Part shown: one piece after another, positions 61,136 to 64,000 of the stretch
Layout of the letters: each line of letters opens with the position of its first letter
How positions within the stretch are numbered: position 1 is the first letter of the stretch
Source: Hydractinia symbiolongicarpus
Taxonomy: Eukaryota > Cnidaria > Hydrozoa > Anthoathecata > Hydractiniidae
Assembly (NCBI RefSeq): GCF_029227915.1
Contig: NC_079887.1
Span: 8,060,001-8,124,000, forward strand
Direction of reading: 5' to 3'
DNA length: 64,000 nucleotides
Translations under genes and position numbers: made by a program
The notes under the pieces: model-generated
What the model was told of the DNA's origin: nothing
The model's database searches: none
Seen by the model: the letters and a program-made list of their open reading frames with translations, nothing else

Positions 61136-61734
61136 CGTTTTATTGTTTTCTTCTGAGATCAAAGGTGCCGACATTCGTGCAGAAGTATTTTGTACAGAAC
61201 ATGATTTCACGAATGTTTATGCCTTTTGAAAATACAAGTATGAATCAACAAATTTTTTTTCACGCGAAGTCATGGATGATTTTCAGGACCGCAAATTTTT
61301 TCACTGGATCACAGCATAATGTAATTAGTGAACCCTTTAAATTTTTTGTAATAAGGTGTCTTTAATACTAAACCAAATTATGCTGAAAAAATACACAGGA
61401 TAAAAAGTAGTTTTACTATGTAGATTCTATATACAAATGTTGGTGCACAAAACTAAAAATAGATTAAAAAACTTCTAAAAACGAACAAGCTGTTCTATTA
61501 TTAAATAAAATAAATAATTAAAGATTTGACACATTTTGTGCATGCGTAGCTATTTACAAAGTGTGGAATTTGAAGCAAAATCTTATTATGTAGATTTTTT
61601 ATCACATTTAATTGTTGACAAAATAAGAATGGTCACAAAAGAATGTATACTTCTGTACCAAAAAAGCAAATTTACTAAACTTTCAACTTCACGTTATTCT
61701 TATAAAAATATGTTAGGCCTTGTATTTCGTTGTT

Positions 61735-62814
61735 TCATGTTTTAGCATTGTGACCTCTTGATGATTTCTTTAAACATGTTTGTTTACCTTCAATCAGACC
61801 CAAATTCTTTATTGCTTTATACTGATCAGGAATCTCCATTAATGCATGAAGAGCAAATGTCAGTTCAGGAGATTTATTCGATTTACTAATGCAATCATGG
61901 TAATCCACAAATTGAAAATTATCAAACAGTCTAGATGGTAGTTTCTCATCATACGTGTACATATTATTCCATGGTCCATCACCAACACCTACTACAATAA
62001 TTGAAAGTGGAAAAAAAGATGCCTTAACAAGTGCTTTTCGGGTTGCTTCATCCTCTTCATTCTCAACTTGACCATCAGCAATGATAACCAATATGTGATA
62101 GGATTGACTCTCTTTTACAATGTCCATTGCTTTCTCAATGATGGGAACAAAACTTGTAGGCCCACTAAGTTCTACAGTTTTAACTATGGCTTCATACCGT
62201 TCTAAGACACGTTCAAAGCCTTTGCAAGGAAATCCATCCTTATTAAATGGAAAAACACTTGTAGCTTTTGTTGTTACATCACCAAACCCAAAAGCTGGAA
62301 TTAAGTTGTCGTCGTCAAATGGTTCCAAAGTCGCAGATAGGGTTGCTATGACTTGCTGATATGGATTAGAACGCTTATTTTTAAATAGTGTGTGTAGTGA
62401 CTTTCTGTCCAGAGAATTTCGCCCTTGCCATTCATTTGATGCAGTGAAATCAACACCAATAATAACATTGCTTGACTCTAATCCAGCCATTTTTATTGCA
62501 TCTGATAAGTCACAAAAATAATTGAAATTGTCCCCAATATTTTCACAGTGAATAGCTTCATGTTCTTCCAAATTTAAAGCTTTTAAAGCAGCTTTATACA
62601 GGCTTGTATTACGAAATTTGGACAATTTTCTCCCAATTTTAATAGGGACGCATGATCCACCAATCAAGTCAGTACCTGCTGGTCCTGTTCTGAAAAATAT
62701 TTTACTCCAATTAATATTTTCCCTAAATAACAGCCGATAAACCAAAAATGCAACAAATATGGAAAATAGAAAAATTGCAGCGCTTAGTGCCATTTTACCT
62801 GGCCTATGCAACAA
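61735..62814 (-). CDS. Copine/RGLG-like vWA-domain protein with N-terminal membrane anchor
   Basis: An intronless frame of 359 residues. A hydrophobic segment (about residues 10-31, FLFSIFVAFLVYRLLF) is followed by a copine-type von Willebrand A domain: VIIGVDFTASNEW (MIDAS DxTxS, about 124), FGFGDVTT, the Thr of GPTSFVPIIEKA, the Asp of IIADGQVENE, then SIIVVGVGDGPW and the family's C-terminal ALMEIPDQYKAIKNLGLI. The core resembles RGLG-type proteins, which normally end in a RING finger; none is visible here. A good donor (GAAG|GTAAAC) lies in the last codons, so a downstream exon could replace the lysine-rich end, but I found no RING sequence in the 600 bp beyond. Function is unknown; membrane anchoring is predicted. 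It is head-to-head with SERINC. Confidence 0.85.
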   Translation of the reverse strand: MLHRPGKMALSAAIFLFSIFVAFLVYRLLFRENINWSKIFFRTGPAGTDLIGGSCVPIKIGRKLSKFRNTSLYKAALKALNLEEHEAIHCENIGDNFNYFCDLSDAIKMAGLESSNVIIGVDFTASNEWQGRNSLDRKSLHTLFKNKRSNPYQQVIATLSATLEPFDDDNLIPAFGFGDVTTKATSVFPFNKDGFPCKGFERVLERYEAIVKTVELSGPTSFVPIIEKAMDIVKESQSYHILVIIADGQVENEEDEATRKALVKASFFPLSIIVVGVGDGPWNNMYTYDEKLPSRLFDNFQFVDYHDCISKSNKSPELTFALHALMEIPDQYKAIKNLGLIEGKQTCLKKSSRGHNAKT

Positions 62815-63259
62815 TTTGTTTCACCCAGACGATTTTGACCCATATTTGCGGAGGAAACTCGTCACGCTGTTGTTGTGTCTTTTAAATATCAACACTGTTG
62901 GCCCGTATACGCAAACACTTATGTCAGTAAAAACACGCTCATAAAATACTAAGAATAAACGTATATAAATAAAACAATATTGCAGTAAAGTTAAAAAGAA
63001 TTATTCGATTCGAAATAAAATTTTAATTTAGTATTTTTGTGTGGAGATGAGTATATTGCATTTTATCCCAATGTCGCGTGTTATTTATACATTGTGAATA
63101 TTATGGTTTGGTTGCTTACGTGATCTGGAAATAAGAAAACAAATCGATTAGTGCCGCAAAAAAAGAAAAGGAAAGGAAAGAAGGAATAACTGGCTGACTT
63201 GACTTGACTTGACTGCAATCTGAATTTCATTTATACAAATAAATTAGTTAAGTAGAAAA
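62815..63259. promoter_or_regulatory. 445-bp divergent intergenic region (candidate bidirectional promoter)
   Basis: It separates the start of the copine-like gene (minus) from the start of SERINC (plus), so it must hold both start sites unless 5' introns exist. It contains a short (TTGAC)n run near 63196-63212. No TATA box is placed convincingly relative to either ATG. Confidence 0.45.
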
Positions 63260-63472
63260 ATGGGTGCAATTCTTGGGACTGCCGGGTGTGTGGCATGCTG
63301 TTGTGGTTCAGCTGCGTGCAGTTTATGCTGCTCTGCCTGTCCTTCATGCAAAAATTCAACATCAACAAGGATAGTTTACTCCTTGTTCTTGCTTTTCACC
63401 ACCATCGTATCATGTATTATGCTGTCGGATAAAGTCGAGGATCAATTAAAGAAAATTGACTGGTTTTGCAAG
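63260..63472 (+). CDS. SERINC: SERINC (serine incorporator), first coding exon
   Basis: Seventy-one codons beginning MGAILGTAGCVACCCGSAAC, with the family's Cys-rich N-terminus (CCCGSAACSLCCSACPSC), NSTSTR, the first membrane helix (IVYSLFLLFTTIVSCIML) and the VEDQLKKIDWFC block. This matches the start of vertebrate SERINC1/3/5 (GLC...CLCGSAPC...NNSTVTRLIYALFL...). The exon ends in phase 0 at AAG|GTGCTA, and the remaining membrane helices lie beyond the window or in exons I cannot see before 64000. SERINC proteins are multi-pass membrane proteins with lipid scramblase activity, named for aiding serine incorporation into membrane lipids. The paralogue cannot be told from this exon. Confidence 0.9.
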
Positions 63473-63585
63473 GTGCTAATTTTTTAATCTCATAGTTTTA
63501 GGCTTGAAAGGACAGTCAGTACTACATGTTTAGTTCTTCTTGTAAAACAGTTTGGGAGATATATAGCTAACACTAAAAGGGTTGT

Positions 63586-63960
63586 ATAGGGAAATTCCCA
63601 TGTCATATAGGGAAATGGTTTCCTATATAGGAAACCGTTTCCTAAACTAATTTTTTTGATTTTAATTTACCCATTCTCAAGACCATTTTACGGAATTGCG
63701 GAAAGAGGCTACGATAAGTTTTTTTCCTTATGTGAAAATTTGCAGGAAAATATTCCCTCTCTATTGGTTAAAAATTTGTAGTGCGCTTCTTAACCAGCTC
63801 TTGCGCAGATTCCTTTCTATTTTGGTGGTTTCCCGATTGGGAAACCATTGCCGTATTTCTCACCCATTTAGGGTAACGATTACCTAAATGGAAAACCGTG
63901 AAGTTTTCTAATTGGGAAACCGTTTCCCAGATGGATAGTGGTTTCCCTTTTCTTCTCAAG
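63586..63960. repeat. Cluster of GGGAAAC/GTTTCCC palindromes in SERINC intron 1
   Basis: Successive inverted repeats: GGGAAATTCCC (63589-63599); the perfect 20-mer GGTTTCCTATATAGGAAACC (63617-63636); TGGTTTCCC-GATT-GGGAAACCA (63826-63847, 9-bp arms); CATTTAGG...CCTAAATG around GTAACGATTA (63865-63890); and GGGAAACCGTTTCCC (63914-63928). All share the GGAAAC/GTTTCC theme but have different loops and flanks. Probably a palindrome-rich interspersed element. Confidence 0.75.
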
Positions 63961-64000
63961 TCCCGGACTGTAAAATGGAATGCAAGAAAAAGAGGACTCC

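Overview
This is eukaryotic, intron-rich, AT-rich genomic DNA from an animal. Host genes have metazoan architectures (chondroitin N-acetylgalactosaminyltransferase, the centriolar satellite protein moonraker, SERINC, and a secreted Kunitz/thyroglobulin/ShKT protein) with short GT-AG-bounded exons. The ShKT-Kunitz mix and transposon types (Helitron, Penelope-like, tRNA-derived SINEs) fit an early-branching metazoan, most likely a cnidarian. That placement is inference.

Layout. 1-7.6 kb: a Helitron on the minus strand, with an apparently intact 1859-aa Rep/helicase carrying an N-terminal ubiquitin-protease-like domain, followed by an RPA-like OB-fold gene. 7.7-9.7 kb: a short-repeat patch and the spliced 3' part of a Ulp1-like (C48) peptidase gene, minus strand. 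10.66-12.80 kb: a two-exon CSGALNACT-type glycosyltransferase, minus strand. 13.65-14.1 kb: a tandem repeat. 14.7-16.0 kb: a 5'-truncated Penelope-like element with a GIY-YIG domain and a hammerhead-ribozyme-like motif in its 3' part. 16.58-29.99 kb: a moonraker (KIAA0753/MNR) orthologue, minus strand, resolved here into 20 exons (869 aa, all junctions in frame). Its introns hold SINE heads, a foldback element and a striking array of 19 hairpin units. 30.0-39.5 kb: gene-poor, with one possible small membrane-protein ORF, a minisatellite and a gene fragment. 39.52-59.45 kb: one large plus-strand gene, resolved into 24 exons (3895 aa). It encodes a secreted protein with 7 Kunitz, 3 thyroglobulin-1, 3 ShKT, 7 papilin-like 'YGCC' and 2 other Cys-rich modules, plus about 142 Thr-rich 17-residue repeats in a single 8.2-kb exon. 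60.96-61.13 kb: a foldback element with a perfect 40-bp palindrome. 61.7-62.8 kb: an intronless copine/RGLG-like gene, minus strand. 63.26 kb to the edge: the first exon of SERINC, head-to-head with the copine-like gene, then a cluster of palindromes.

The host genes are functionally unrelated (matrix glycosylation, centriolar satellites, secreted inhibitors, copine-type vWA, membrane serine incorporator). There is no operon-like logic. The most unusual sequences are the intronic hairpin array, whose outer stems vary in a compensating way while core and loop stay fixed, and the giant repeat-bearing Kunitz gene, built almost entirely from symmetric phase-1 exons. All domain and orthology calls were made by eye, without database searches.
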